In this document: positions 23,755-36,400 of the stretch, one piece after another
How positions within the stretch are numbered: position 1 is the stretch's first letter
Layout of the letters: every line of letters begins with the position of its first letter
From: Lasiosphaeria ovina
Lineage: Eukaryota; Ascomycota; Sordariomycetes; Sordariales; Lasiosphaeriaceae
NCBI GenBank assembly: GCA_033439765.1
Contig: JAULSN010000002.1
Span: 4,464,001-4,528,000 of the forward strand
Direction of reading: 5' to 3'
DNA length: 64,000 nucleotides
Translations under genes and position numbers: made by a program
Notes under the pieces: model-generated
What the model was told of the DNA's origin: nothing
The model's database searches: none
The model's input: the letters and a program-made list of their open reading frames with translations, nothing else

Positions 23755-25440
23755 GCGGTGTGACTTTTCTGTCTTGGGTAGTTACGGGGTGGTGGCTCTT
23801 GGTTATCCCATGCTCGTCACTCGCTTGCTCATTGGCTTGGAAAGGATGAGGCTACGGATAGGGGCGGCCCGGGGAGCCAGCCCTAGCGTTTGTCGAAATG
23901 GGAAGAAGGAAGGGAAGGGTGATATTGGCGATGAAGGAAGGATGACGGATTTGTGATGCCGGATTCTCCAAACGAGCCATGGACGGAAGCTTTGTGGCAC
24001 GGCGGGCGACCTTCTTTTCCCTTGGCATATGGAGCCATGTGATGTGGGGGAGAAAAGCACGAGAATGCGCGGATAGGGCTGTGACGGCAAAGGTACCCCC
24101 CGTCACTTGAGCAAAAGGTCCCGGCAACGAAAAAAGTCCCAGCAGGAGTGGACCATGGATCTCAGCGGGCGGAAGTACGGTGTTGCCATGGTGCCCTGTC
24201 ACTGTTACACAACCTAAGGTAGGGAGGGCCGGGGGCAAGGGGGCCCTGTTTCCGTCGGTGCTCATCGAGGCGGTGTTCCGTGCTGCCAGGGGCGGGTGCC
24301 ACAAGGAATGGAAGGCAGGCTTCAAGCTGCTCTCTCTCTGCTAGCATCCCGTATACCTCCTAAGATTCCATACCTTATATATGGATGCATTACATGCCAC
24401 ATGCCCGTGATAAGGCGCAGTGTCGTGGCGGGGGGCATTTGATCTGATATACTGAGTATTGTATGTACCTAGGTTTGTACAATACATACATGTACAGTAT
24501 AGAATAGTACATACAACCGACACCCCGTCTAGCCCCTATTAATAATACAGGTAATTATTAATACGGGAAAGGCAAGGAAGGCTGTTTGTTGCTCCTGCCG
24601 GCCCTGCGCTTTCCCAAGGCTGTCGACGGTTGGGCGAGATGGTCGTCCGAATACGGAATTCCTTGCCGGTTTGTACGGGATATTCTGTATGCCTATGACC
24701 TACCTGCCCGGTAAGGTTTGGTATGGGGTGGATGAGATGGGATGCCCGGTGGTGCAGTTTTATAATTAGCGCTTTGCTGCCCGATACAAAACTGCCAATC
24801 GGAACCCTAACCCCTCCTTGCACGTCTCTGGATTCGTGCGTAGGTCGCTGTTGGAACAGTGATACCGGCATTCGGTAGCTGGAACATGTTAAAGGTTAAA
24901 CTCCGACTCGACTGGAACCGTAAGTTACCTTGGTTATCGCATTGACCACCAATATACTAGAAACCAAAGCCGGGCCATCTCGCACAACCATTCGCTCGCC
25001 ATTTCAAGTTGGATTCTACATCGCGCCAGTTGCATTTCATTTACTCCAGGACCTTAGCACCTGACCCTATCATATTGCCTAGGGTACATTCTATCCGTTC
25101 ATACACGCCACGCATCACTCCACCTCGTCGCGCGTGCGTGCCTCGGACGACAGACATACATGCGAATCCTGAAAGCCACTATCACCACTACCATCGCCAT
25201 ATCAGAATTGCTTCACAGCGCTATAGTGCTAGACTCGCGCGGCTCTTGCCCTGCGGGATCCGTATGTAGGTGCTTATCATACCTACAGTACATACCTACA
25301 ATACATGCGCAACACGCATTGGTGGGAATCCCTATTGTCACCTGAGCTGAGACGAAGCTTGTACAGTACATACATACCTACCTTAAGTACATGCCTAGCC
25401 TGAACCAGAACAACCAAACTAAGCGGTTGAGAGTACGAGG
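23755..25440. other. Spacer between CCDC124-like and E2-like genes
   Basis: About 1.7 kb containing several GTACATAC/TACATGTA words (24460-24510, 25270-25390). No exon with a recognisable domain was found; part of it must be the promoter of the E2-like gene. Confidence 0.5.
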
Positions 25441-26998
25441 ATGGCTTCTCAGGGAGCTTCAAAGATGGGCAACCTGCCGGCGGTAAAGCGACAGCACCTG
25501 CTTGCCGAATTGTATGTCTCGCCCACTCGACCTCCCCATCCCCAGGAGCCGAGGTTCTGACTCGTTTCATGGCGCGCGCACATACAGTGCCGGTCTCAAG
25601 CAGGCGTGTCCCAACAGCGTATATGTTAGTCTGACGCCAGGAGACCCGAGCCTATGGTCGGGCATTATATTCGTGCGCCGAGGTCTGTCCGGATTTGATT
25701 TCCTAGCCCCTTCAGCCTACCTGTCCATCCATCTCACACCCTGGAAGCCTTGTGACAAGGGGAGAGCGATGATGGCCTGTCCCACGATTCACGACATTGA
25801 CAGCGGGGGGTTGAGGGTGAAGGAGGAGGACTATGATTTGCTGGGCTCCATGTAGAGACCCGGCCAAGCAAGGTCGAAAGCGGTAGCAATGACGACGAGG
25901 AGGACACGCAACTAACTAACCCACTCCCCGGCTCATTCTAGGTCCCTACGTCACCGCCATTCTCCGTTTCCAAATCTCGTTTCCTGACACGTATCCCAGC
26001 CTGCCGCCGCTCGTCACCTTCTCGACTGACATATTCCACCCTCTCATCGCCCCCCTGACCACGTACATGTACACGACCGACATCCAGGACACCGGTACTG
26101 TTAGTGCCACGGACGAGGAGCGTCTCCCCCCGGGCGGCTTCAGCCTGCGCCATGGCTTCCCCGACTGGTTCGGTAGGGGTCGCCGGAGCAGGCAGGTCAG
26201 CGCCCAGAGGCCCACCACGCCGCTCCAGACCCCCCCACGTCCCGCTGCAGGGTCCAGACTTCAGCCAAGTTCAGTGGCAAGCACCCCGACCTCGGCTGCC
26301 TCGTCATCCCTGGTCGGCTCGATTCCAGCTTTCATGCAGACCCGGCCTAGGGAAGTCTCCACGTACGACGTCCTACGCTACATCCGCAGCGCCTTTGACG
26401 ACGAGGAAGTCCTCGACTCGATCCCGCTGGAGGCCGCTGGCAACCCTGGCGCCTGGCACGCCTGGCGCGCCCATCGCCGCCAGACCGGTAAGGCACTGCC
26501 CCCGGCTCCTGGAGAGGACGGCGAGTCGGCATCCACCAGCAGCCCCCCCTCGAGTGTGGTGGGGGGAGGAGGGGGAGTAGGAGCAACCGCGAGACGGCCG
26601 GCAGAGTGGAACTGGGAGGGCGTCTGGCTGGAGCGGTCCAAAAGAGGTATTGCCGGTAGCTTGTCCGAAGCCGTGCTGTATGGCAATGCCGGTACGGCAG
26701 ACGAACTGGTAAGCAAGGGCCAACTGACTACCTACCTTACCTACCAGTGAGACGGCACACCGAGGCTATCTTGTTGGTTTGGTGCTTCAACCAACATGAC
26801 CGCCTCTTGCCCATTCTCCCCTATCTTGTATCTCCTCCCCTCCCCTCCCCTCCCCTCCCCACGGCCCCAAAACCAGACGATCATGAGCAAGCCAACTAAC
26901 AAAAGGGACAACTACAGATAAATTTCCTCAATATGGATGACACGGACGTGGATGGTATTAAGAAAAACCTCCTTCGGACCCTGGGCGCAACATCCTAG
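25441..26998 (+). CDS. E2-like (UEV/AKTIP-FTS type) protein, catalytic Cys absent
   Basis: Four exons (25441-25511, 25588-25682, 25942-26708, 26918-26998) join in phase to 337 aa. Residues about 15-100 follow the ubiquitin-conjugating fold: an opening helix (KRQHLLAEFAGLKQACP), VSLTPGDPSLWSGIIFVR, and FQISFPDTYPSLPPLVTFSTDIFHPLI. The HPN signature and the active-site cysteine of real E2 enzymes are missing: HPLI is followed by APLTTYMY. This matches the inactive AKTIP/FTS group, which in animals binds Hook proteins and dynein on endosomes. A Ser/Pro-rich disordered insert comes next, then a conserved tail with YIRSAFDDEEVLDSIPLEAAGN and a final EL-INFLNMDD helix. Intron 2 uses a GTCTGT donor; intron 3 carries a CCCCT run. 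Function is inferred from the family. Confidence 0.85.
26833..26860. repeat. CCCCT microsatellite in the third intron of the E2-like gene
   Basis: Five to six TCCCC units lie in the pyrimidine-rich middle of the intron 26709-26917. Confidence 0.8.
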
Positions 26999-27818
26999 AA
27001 TTGCTATGGGCCGTGGTTGATTGGCTCAGGCGTCCTGGCTTTTGCATCTGTCCGAGGTTGCCAGCTAATCTGGAAGCTATGGCATGGCCATAGCTGTGTC
27101 AGTTAGCAAGGTACTACTAGCAGTGTTTGGCTCCTTCCTTGAACAGCTAGCAAGTTATTAATCTCCCCGCTGGCGGGGAGGGCAAGCGGGATGGGGATGG
27201 GGATGTGGGTCGAAAGGGAAAAGGAAATGGAAAGAGCTCTTCGGCCGTTCCTTCTTCGGGAACGGTACAGTAGTGCCGGACCTGCTGTTGGTGCTTCCGA
27301 GTTCGGACAGCGTCCAACTTCTCCCGCATTGCCCATCCACCTTACCTTACCTGTCGCACCTGAGGTTAGTAGTCTAGTATAGCCATGATCACCGAAGTCT
27401 CGTGTTGTGTCGACCCGAGGTTCACCGAGTATCCAACACCCTGCCGACATAGCTTCACCGGTATGTTCAGCAGCCAGCAATAGATGCGCAATAATCCGAT
27501 ACCCTGTATCTATCGCTATTCGATTAATGCCCTTGTCGCCTCGTGCTTGGCTGCGGCGTTTTATTGCCGTTTTGGCCCACGGGCCGGCGCATACCTTACG
27601 TGCGTATCAGGTACCTTGGACACATCCGCGGCGCTGGTGCCCGCCAACAAGAAATATTTATCATCGCCGAACTCCGAGTAACCCCATCGACGGTTGCCCG
27701 TTGGCCGCTGTACCTGGAACCCTCAAAGTAAGCCGCCTAGCCAGTTAGCCCGTCAAGTCTAGCCTGTCTGCTTCCTTCGGCGCCTCTGCGGCTGCAGCAA
27801 GCAAGCATACTGAAGACA
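26999..27818. other. Spacer before the conserved unknown gene
   Basis: 820 bp with no supported exon. It contains a short GGGGAT/GGAAA purine run near 27185-27230. Confidence 0.5.
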
Positions 27819-29468
27819 ATGGCAACCAACGGCGCTGGAACATGTCTTGCATACGACTGCGGCAGCAGACCCGAGCACGGTGTGCCTAGACCTTTGCATA
27901 TCATCAAGCAAGCGGAGAAAAGCGAGCTCCAGGAATGGATATCCGAGAGACGTCGGTCCAGTTGCGAGAGCATAGCCACACATGTCAGCTTGGACAGCGG
28001 CCCAGGCCACCCCGGAGACGACGAGCCCTTGACAGTGCCCAAGAGGAGAGCGAATCGGGGCAGCCACGCTTTGGGTGGCTTCGGACGTGCAAACGCGCTA
28101 CAGGAGCAGGAGCAGGGTCAGTTGGTCCATGTTGCTCTTCCTCGCCTCATCTCCCCTCCACGTTTTCGTTTACCTTCTTCCCCTGTCGTTGTGTGTAACC
28201 CATAGAAACTCACACTAGACCAGACCGAGCAGGCGCAGAGTCTCACGTGAAGGCCGCCGCGGACGGGCCGGTCAAGTTCACGCCGCATGCGAGTCCGAGT
28301 CCGACCCAGACCCACCCTGGCGGCCTTCTTCTGCCGCCAAGCAGGACAAACCTGGCGTTCCCGGGTCTCTATAGACAGGGATTTGATGGCGCGGGCGACT
28401 ACGACCGAGACGGGAGAGGGCTGAGTCCGCGGCCTTGCAGTGCCAAACCGAGCCGTCCTGCCACGCCGGGGCGTGTTCGGCACGACTTCTCGCGACTGCG
28501 GAACGCCAAGAGTATGTTCCACATTCAAGCTGCGATGCCATCACCCACCGACTTGTTGGATGGTGGTGGTGATGTGCCAGCAGCCATCATCTCTCCCCTG
28601 ACCCCGAGACGAGAACCAGACTCGGAGACGGACGCATCTGGCGGTGCCGCTCCGCCCGATCCCTTTGTTCTAGTGCCCCGGATTGTGGTGACACCAGAGA
28701 GCAAGGCTCTTGATGACGGCGTCACCGGCCTGTGGGCCGCTGTTCAGCTTTCTACTCAGGTATGCCCAGCCAATGCACCGGATCCCATGCGACAAAAGAC
28801 CGACTACGGATGGGGCCTTGGTCGGAGCCTCGGTCTTTGTCCTTCTGCATCAGGTACGTCAGCTTTCAACCAGACGAAGGCGGAGCCTAACTTGAGATGA
28901 AAAGATGTATTCCAGTATGGTTGTTTACACGACGTTTCCGTTCAGGTTTTGCCTACCAGCAATACCGCCGTCATCGAGGTGCTGGATGATAGCGCATGTG
29001 CCAAGTAGGATATGTCCCAGCAAACCTCCCTGTTTCTTGCCCTCTCGTCTCCTTTATTCTCTGACTGTCTAATGCTGGGTGTTCAATAACAGGAATACGT
29101 TATATCCCGGCTCCAGGCTCTTGGTGGTGGCCCATGTCCGGCTACTTTCAACCTCCCTGTCCAGCTACAATACACGAGGACATGCCAGGCAGAGCTCAGA
29201 CGACCTTATAAAAGACCTCGAGTACCAGCTAGGCAGTACAACAGTCGAATACCTGCAAGTCCGCGTGACTTATCGGCATTCGGGATTTCCACAGCAACAT
29301 GGCCCGCCGTCGTTGTACAACACGGCAGTAGATAGAGTCGTCGGCGTGCAGACCACGATGGAAACGACTGCCGTAGCGGTCATAAAGCGACACAATTCAT
29401 CCTCGCCGTGGTCTCCTCGCTCTGCTCCCCAGCCGAATCCCTTGTTCGAGATCATCGCCTCGCATTAG
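27819..29468 (+). CDS. Conserved fungal protein of unknown function, frame cut by TAG
   Basis: Exons 27819-28116, 28224-28759, 28916-29004 and the start of exon 4 at 29093 join in phase; with the standard code the protein stops at a TAG at 29466-29468 after 432 aa. The first part is a charged, Pro/Ser-rich region with EWISERRRSSCESI. The conserved core begins around GLWAAVQLSTQ and runs through LHDVSVQVLP, a beta-rich LYPGSRLLVVAHVRL segment, DLEYQLGSTTVEYLQVRVTYRHSGFP, and SSPWSPRSAPQPNPLFEIIASH. I recall similar uncharacterised ascomycete proteins but no assigned role. The reading frame continues open for 420 codons beyond the stop, so this is likely a longer gene with a nonsense codon (see next entry). 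No membrane segment or signal peptide is visible. Confidence 0.65.
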
Positions 29469-30728
29469 GGCCCCGAGAGCGCTGGAAACGTCATGCACCG
29501 CATCGCCAGCTCGTGGTCTACCACATCGCGGAAGCCTGCGGTTCTTCCGCCAGCATTGAGTCTCCTTGCGCCCCCAGTCCCAGCAAACCCTCTGGACTGG
29601 GGTCCATCAAGGACGAGCGAGGAGACAGTCCGGCCAGCACCTACACGCGTGGCGCCTCCTATCCCGAGGCGGAACGCGAGCCTCCATCAGCCCTCGTCGT
29701 CGTTCTCATTTCCACGAGGCCCAGGCATCAGGACATCGCCGGTGCTGGTGCCGCCGCCGCCGCCTCCTCCGCCACTCGCGCCGCCGCCACCGCCGCCGAA
29801 AGATTCAGTCCCCGTGATTGTCGATGATGATCTAGACGATTACTCGTACTCGGAGGACCCGGCGCGTAAAATCTGGAGTCAGATGCGCCGCACCTCGACA
29901 AGTGGCCGACCAAGCTACCACGTGAGCCATATCAAGCGCGTCCCCCCTAGCTCATCACCCGCCGCTGCCGCTGCCGCCGTCGCCGCAAGCCCTGCCAAGA
30001 CGTCAAACACAGTAGCAAATGCTCCCTCCGGGGCGCTGCCGGCACCATCTTCAGTTTCGTCTTCCTCGTCGCGCTGGTCACCCGAGCCTATCATCACGTC
30101 TTCTGGACGCGCTGCTAGGTATAGCAACAGCAACAACAGCCGGAATAGCAACAAGACAGAGCCGTCACACGCCGCCGTTGCCAGGGAGCGTGCTCTCCGG
30201 AGCAGGAGATCAGTAGGAGTCGACATGCTGCGGAGGAGCGGAATGGAGCCTATTGCTACTAGTTCTTATCCGTCTCCTTCTCTATCCGTTTCTTCATCTG
30301 CTGGTGCGAAGAGTACCGTCCCTGCCCCAGACCATCGCTTCAGCGCCCCGGTAGCCACCGTCACCACAATCAGTGCCACTGCGCCGGCTCTAGCGGCGGG
30401 CGCGAGGCGGGCGCAGGCGGGTAATGGCTCACCTCGGCCGAGGAGGCCCGATCACGGCAATCGCTATGGCTATAGCAGCAGTACTGCTAGCAGCAGGACT
30501 GCTGCCGCCACAGCTGGAACGTTTGGGCCGCGCGCCGCTGGGAGTGGCGCCGGTTCGGCTGGAGGGCAGTGGGGAGGCATTGTTGGCAGTAGTGGTGGAA
30601 CTTCTCCTGGTACTAGCGGCAGTGGCAACGACAACAGAAATGGGGATGGGAGTGGTGGCAAAGCAAGGAAAGACAAGGACAGCAACAAGGACTTGGGGCG
30701 CTGGGCATGGCCGAATTGGTGGCAATGA
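29469..30728 (+). pseudogene. In-frame continuation of the conserved unknown gene beyond TAG
   Basis: Directly after the TAG, in the same frame and exon, 419 sense codons run to a TGA at 30726-30728. The first residues (GPESAGNVMHRIASSW) look structured and continue the conserved core, as if the TAG were a TGG Trp codon. The rest is Pro-, Ser- and Gly-rich: a polyproline run near 29740-29800, an acidic DDDLDDYSYSEDP patch, RKIWSQMRR, and a basic tail ending GRWAWPNWWQ. If read through, the full product would be 852 codons before the final stop, counting the TAG. It could also be translated from an internal ATG (29493) as a separate protein, but the shared frame and exon argue against two genes. 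Confidence 0.55.
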
Positions 30729-31304
30729 GGAGCTAAAGAAAAGAATAATCAAATAGCAAATATATAAAAAGAAGAAGAAATTGTGCTGTGATTAGTAGCT
30801 TGGATTTTCCTTTGTTCGTGTCTGTCTGTCTGTCTGTCACGGTGGTTGAGTTCGTTTGCTCAATAAAAATGAAAAATCCATGGATCTGGCTTACGCAGAT
30901 AGCTTACGAGGGCTTGAGGACAGACGAGATGGCGATAATAATACTCTTGAGAATTATGATTTTACTTATATATATTTCTCTTTTGGTTTACGCAGATTGG
31001 AGTTTGGGGATATAATAGAAAATATAGAGGAGCTTTACTCCTTTCGTAATAAGAGGAGCCTTAAGATATTGTAGCGCAATGTGGCTGGAAGAGCAGTAAC
31101 GTTACTAGCTAGGTAGCCTCTTTCTTTTGGCCGCAGCCTCCGTACAGAGGCTCGGGCCAAAAAAAGGGTCACCCTCCCTAGTACCTCCCTAGTACCAGCG
31201 CACCATGTGCGCGCCCACCACCTGTCACCAGCTGGCCGAGCCACCAGAGCCACATTGTGGCACCATGCCTCTACAAGCACACGCGGGACTGAGTCTCCCA
31301 GTCA

Positions 31305-31415
31305 TGTATATAAGCAGCGACCCTCGCCCTCCTTCCTTAGCGAGGGCCAGGTTGAAGTCTTACGCCAATACCAGTCATTGCTCTCCCTTCTTGCTACCGC
31401 TACTATGACCACCTT
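31305..31415 (+). repeat. Diverged direct repeat, copy A (LTR-like)
   Basis: A TATATAA box is followed by GACCCTCGCCC, a GCGAGGGCCA element, GTTGAAGTCTTACGCC, and later TATGACCAC. The same order recurs in copy B about 0.83 kb downstream. The pattern of a TATA box and a repeated leader suggests old LTR ends or a duplicated leader. Confidence 0.6.
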
Positions 31416-32140
31416 GATCAGGCGTACCTGCCTTCCCTTACACTCCTTTTCACACACTTCTCTCTCTCTTCTCGAGCCGCCACAAACACCCGGCAAACCT
31501 AAACCGCGTGCCCAGCAGCACTCCTGAACAATGCCGCTCTGGCTCAGCCTGCCCTCCGTCGCCAGCGTCCGGGTCCCTGGCTTGGCGTACGGCGTTGTGG
31601 GCGTCGTGTCGTATCTAGCCGCCATTCGCATGCTGCGCTACCGGCCTCGGAATCCCATGGCTGATGTAGGGAGACCGTCCACCTCCTTATGCTCACCGCG
31701 ACGCATCGCCTTCATGCTAGAAGCCTCCAGGTTCGAGCTGGATACCCAAAGACTTTTGCTTCCACCCACCACAAGGAAATTGAATCAACAAGAGACATGA
31801 TCCCGCTGACGCGCTCGCTCTACAAGCGGCCAACGGTGACCATCGTGGCTGCCGCGGGAGACCACGTCGATATACTCAAGATAATCGCTTCAAATCGTTC
31901 GGCCTCACGGGCTTGGCATGTACCTAAGGTAGTGCGTATATATTGCAGTATTAACTCATTCCTAGGTATGCATAGACGCGAGGTTCCAACTGCTGGCTAA
32001 CAGTGCAAGTCTGCGAGCTATGTTCGCACCCATCGAGTCTCTAGTTGACGCTCGCCGAAAATTGAGAGACCGTCAGTGCGACGCACACCCCAAACTCTTG
32101 ACCCACACACAGGAGGAGGCCCAGCCCCTAATCTCTATAC

Positions 32141-32245
32141 ATGAGTAGTGACCCTCGCCCACCACTCTTTGCAAGGGCCAAGTTGAAGTCTTACGCCTTT
32201 GTCAGTTACTTGCCCTCCTTGTGCAGCTGTTGTGACCACTTGTAT
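32141..32245 (+). repeat. Diverged direct repeat, copy B
   Basis: It shares with copy A the words GACCCTCGCCC, AGGGCCA, GTTGAAGTCTTACGCC and TGTGACCAC in the same order and spacing, with many substitutions between them and no TATATAA box. Confidence 0.6.
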
Positions 32246-32914
32246 TCCGAAGTGGCCTGCTTTTTCGATACATTGCATTCTGATCGCAGACACTGCCCCC
32301 ATGCATGGCGCCCCCTTCCCCCCTTCGGTCCCGAGGATTCAGTTAGCTATCAAGTACAGAGTTACACGAGTCTAATTGCGAAAATGTGAAGCAACGCTGG
32401 TAGATATACTCCCGCTAAGGCTGCTATGATACAGGTACCCAAAAGGTACTTGTAAGAGACTTGTGCGCTTGGTGTTAAAGTCGCCGAAAATAGCACCATA
32501 CGCCAGCCAAATTCGGCCGCCAGAACACCGCTTTCTCGGTTTAAGGAGTAAGTAGATTTGCCACTATAGATAGGTTAGTGGATGGATAGATAGATCTGGG
32601 AAGGTGGGTTTAAAAAAAATGGGTTGGTTGCTGGTAGTGTTTGCGATGAGAATACAAAGTCATTTGATACAGTTTGTGAAACAAGATCGGCGTCTTCTCT
32701 CACACTCTCTTGTATACACTCACTCGGTTACTACAACAGGCGCCTGAGCATTTATTTGCTGTCTACGGAGTCCCACTTTGGGAATCACAATCTCATCTCA
32801 AATCTATCTTCCCTCCCAACGACAGGCAGCACAAGTAGATGGCGGTCATGTATTTTGATTAACTGGCTTCTATATTGTATTTCCTTATTCTGAAATTGTA
32901 ATAAATGTACAATA

Positions 32915-32919
<5 letters not shown>

Positions 32920-32948
<29 letters not shown>
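32920..32948. repeat. TG dinucleotide microsatellite
   Basis: About 14 uninterrupted TG units in spacer DNA downstream of the CSC1-like gene. Confidence 0.9.
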
Positions 32949-32951
<3 letters not shown>

Positions 32952-33476
32952 ATACGAAACCCGCTGGGACCCGAAAGCCCTGCTCTCTGTTTCTTGTCAT
33001 GCTACCTAGGGTAAAACGAAAGGCTTTCTGTCCTACAGGGCCCCTTCCACTGCCAAAAGCGATGCCCATGGTTTGTTTAGATAAATAGCAAACGCCCAAA
33101 AGCAACCATGCTTGGTATTACTTGATGATATGCACCCAAAAACGCGCGTCCGCGTCAGTCCCTCCCCACCAGGGTATAAATTGCCACCTGTTGATTTCCC
33201 ATTATGTTCTCTGCCCGTCTATTGTGACGGGCCATGCTTTTACCCAGAAGTACAACCAGAACGCCCAGATGATGGCGGTAATGAAAGAGGGTATGCGGCG
33301 AGGAAGGTAACAAATAGGGAGAGGCTGAGCTCAAAGACAAAAGGAAAAGCAGAGGGCCATGGTATCTATCCATCTTGGACCTCTGAATGCAAAAGAATAA
33401 AAACAATGAAAATGAAGAAGAAACCCGGAACGCCATCTGCCACGTTTCCCAGGTGTCTTCGTCCTCGTCTTTGGGA

Positions 33477-36400
33477 TTAGAGAAGGATAATGTCGGCCTC
33501 GGAGAAGTCGGGCGGATTGCAGCCATAGACGACGCGGGCCTTACTGTCAAGCGCTGTACCCTTGTTAGTGATCCAGATATGCTTGCTAAAGTCCCTCGTG
33601 CGCCGAATCTCGTCGTCGCTGACTCCAAGGTCGTCCCGCGGGATCCAGACGGTGGGTCGGCGCGCGCGCAGTGCCGAGTGCTTGAACGCCTCGCGGACGA
33701 GGACTGCGCGCTCGGCGGGCAGCAGGTCCTCGATTTCGTCGGCGAAGCCTCCCCAGAGTGCCTTTCCGATGGCCTGCTGTGCCTCGAGTTCTATGTACTT
33801 GCGCTTCTTTTCTCCGTTTCTCTTTTTCTGTTTCCGCATGTACTCAGCCACTTGAGAGCTGTCTGGGTCGTCGGCAACAGAGCCCAGCGTGTCCAGGGTA
33901 TCACTTCGGCTTATTTTACCAAATTGGTCCCTGCCGTCGTCACCTTTTTCTCGTCTGACTTTTCTGTCTAGAAGCTCTTGTTGCCCCCGTTGAATTTGCT
34001 TATCTTGCTCTTCTTGGAACATATTTCCACGGAGCTCAGCTTCGTCTTCGACAGTGACGGGGAGGTAAAGAAAGAGAGGACCGAAGGCAGTGTTGAGCAG
34101 GTACTGGTATATGGCGGTGAAGATGAGGGCGCCGAGCATGATGAAGGCTTGCGGGAGGCAGGCGTTCCTGCCTTCCTCATCCTGGGCCAGCGAAAACAGG
34201 CCGATGAGGCACAGTTCCATGACGTAGAGGCCGGTAAAGGTCTGGTTGATAGCTCGCGGGTAGAGGACGCCGCCTGTGTCGGTCCGGAACCGCGTGACAT
34301 AGAGCATGTTGTAACGGTTGGCGACCCAGAGCAGGCTGAACGTGATGATGGCAAAGATGGAGATGATGGGGGCGACGATGGAGTAAATCAGGCCGATGCA
34401 GGCAAAGTTGGTGTAGACGGGGAAGAACGAGCCCCAGGTGACCGAAGGAAGGTTGGTCTGGCGCTGCCACTTGGCTCTGGCCGTGCTGTCCGAGAGCCTC
34501 GAAATGACGAAATAGACGACCAGGGTTCCAATCTGAAGCAAGGTACCCGAGCTCGTCGACAGGGCTTGCAGTATCATGTAGGAGAAGAAGTAGTTGGCAG
34601 CCTTGGGCAAGTTGACGGCCAGGATGGTAGGCGTGCTGGTGAGATTCGTTCCGACATTGGCAATCGTCTGGAAGGTACCGGTAGTAATGGACACAACCAA
34701 GAAGACCTGGACAAACAGGAAGATGAAGTAATAGACCTGGACGACTTCCGACTTTTGAGAGCCCGTCTTGGATCCCTGGAATCCGGCCAAGAAGTCGAGA
34801 AGCTGGGGCACGAGGGCGAGCAGGATGGCGAGAATGATGGCCGGCAAGACACCGGCGACGGCCTTGGCCGCATTGGCGACGGCTTTGTTAGCCTCGAGGA
34901 AGTGGAGAAAGCTGTACTTCTTGACCAGGGCGTCGAAGTTGGACAAGGACGCAGTCCAGGCGACGGGGAAGGCCCAGAGAATGATCATGGCGCCGACCAT
35001 GGCGAAGACGATTATGCGCCTCGTCCATCCATCCCACCACTTGATGCTCATGTTGTCCCAGATGACATCGTTGGGCGAGATCTCGAGCATCCGGGGCGCC
35101 ATGTGGCCTGGTAAATGGTGCGTAACGGCTTGGCAGGCCATGTGAGCGGCAACCTGGTGACGGAACTGGATGAAGGCCGTATTCAGCTTCGGGAACCGGT
35201 ACTCGTGCTTTTGGTCTTCTTCGATTTCCAAGTTGAGCCTGGCAAGCTCGGCGCGGCAGTAGTAAATCGTGTCGACGCTCTTGCTGAGGAACGGCAGGGC
35301 CGGGAGAAAGGGTACGAGCGGGATCCCGTGGGTTGGCCGGTCGCTTGGCTTGAGAAACTCGGCCCACACCGCACGGTTAGGCCCGCTGTCCTCGTTGATC
35401 GTCTTCCAGTCGACCGTGGTGGCCTCTGGATACTCGACCTTCTTCCCCTTCTCCGCAGCCTCGGCCGCAACCTCTTCCGGGTCTGCCTCTTTCTCCTGGG
35501 GTTTCGGGGGCAGCAAGCTGCCCGTAGGAGCCCTCCAGAACTGAAACCACCTGGTCTTTTTCGGGTTGATCATTTCCTCCATGGTGGAGACCTTGCGGGT
35601 GGTGTTGCCCCAGCTGGTGCCGTATCCCGTCTTCTCATCGAGAGTTTGGGCCGTCGAGCCACTGCGGCTACTAGCATTGGAACCGTTTCTCCTGACGCTT
35701 TGGTCGGCAGCTTGGAAAGAGCGGCTTGTACCGGCGGCCTGTATATTTCCCCTGACTCCCTTGAAGGCGCCCCTGGTTTTTTGAGCAGCAACGACGGCGG
35801 CGTTCGCCTTGGCCCTTTCCCTGAGATGGGGTACCTCTTCGTGGTCCCCGGCGCTTAGGCCCTCCGATTGTCTTGCGAGAGCGCCGGCTTGCTCGTCCTC
35901 GGCTCTCTCTCGCTTCAGTTTCTGGTCCTTGGACTCGCCCGCATGAGCAGTGGCCTCTTCTTGCTTTATATGGGCCCTTTTGGCGGCGCGGATCAGCTCC
36001 GTCTCAGCCTCCTCCAACTGCTGGTGGATGAGTTCACGTTCGCGGATTTTTTCGAGAAGTGGCCCGTAATCTCGCGCCAGCCATATGTTCTCGATACCGC
36101 CCGGGAACACGTCAAACAGACCTCTCAGGGCCTCATCGGTGCACCATTTGTCGGGGATCGAGGTCAGAAGCACCGTGTTGGCCGAAGCTCGCAGCCGATG
36201 TTCGGGGCTTGTCAGGTAGTCCTGGCGGATCTTGATGTAGACGCGCAGTTCAACAAAGAAGACGAAGCAGACCCAAAAAATGACGCACAGCGCCAGACCG
36301 AGGTGGGCCCAGCGGCGGAACTGGTTCTTTGGCGAAATGTTGCCCCAGGCCAGAGTGTCGAGTCCCTTGGGAACGTTTGCGACGTAGGCGCCAACAGCTC

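Larger units (their letters stand above)
30729..33476. other. Spacer with AT-rich start, repeat pair and TG microsatellite
   Basis: 30740-31080 is AT-rich. Two diverged copies of a roughly 100-bp unit lie at 31310-31415 and 32147-32245. A TG/CA dinucleotide array sits at 32920-32948. A frame at 31531-31800 and a following one to 32000 look weakly protein-like but show no domain and no clear splice join. Confidence 0.5.

Noticed and set aside
33978..35114. 378-codon frame antisense to the CSC1-like gene
   Set aside because: Acidic low-complexity product with no domain, fully opposite the conserved channel core.
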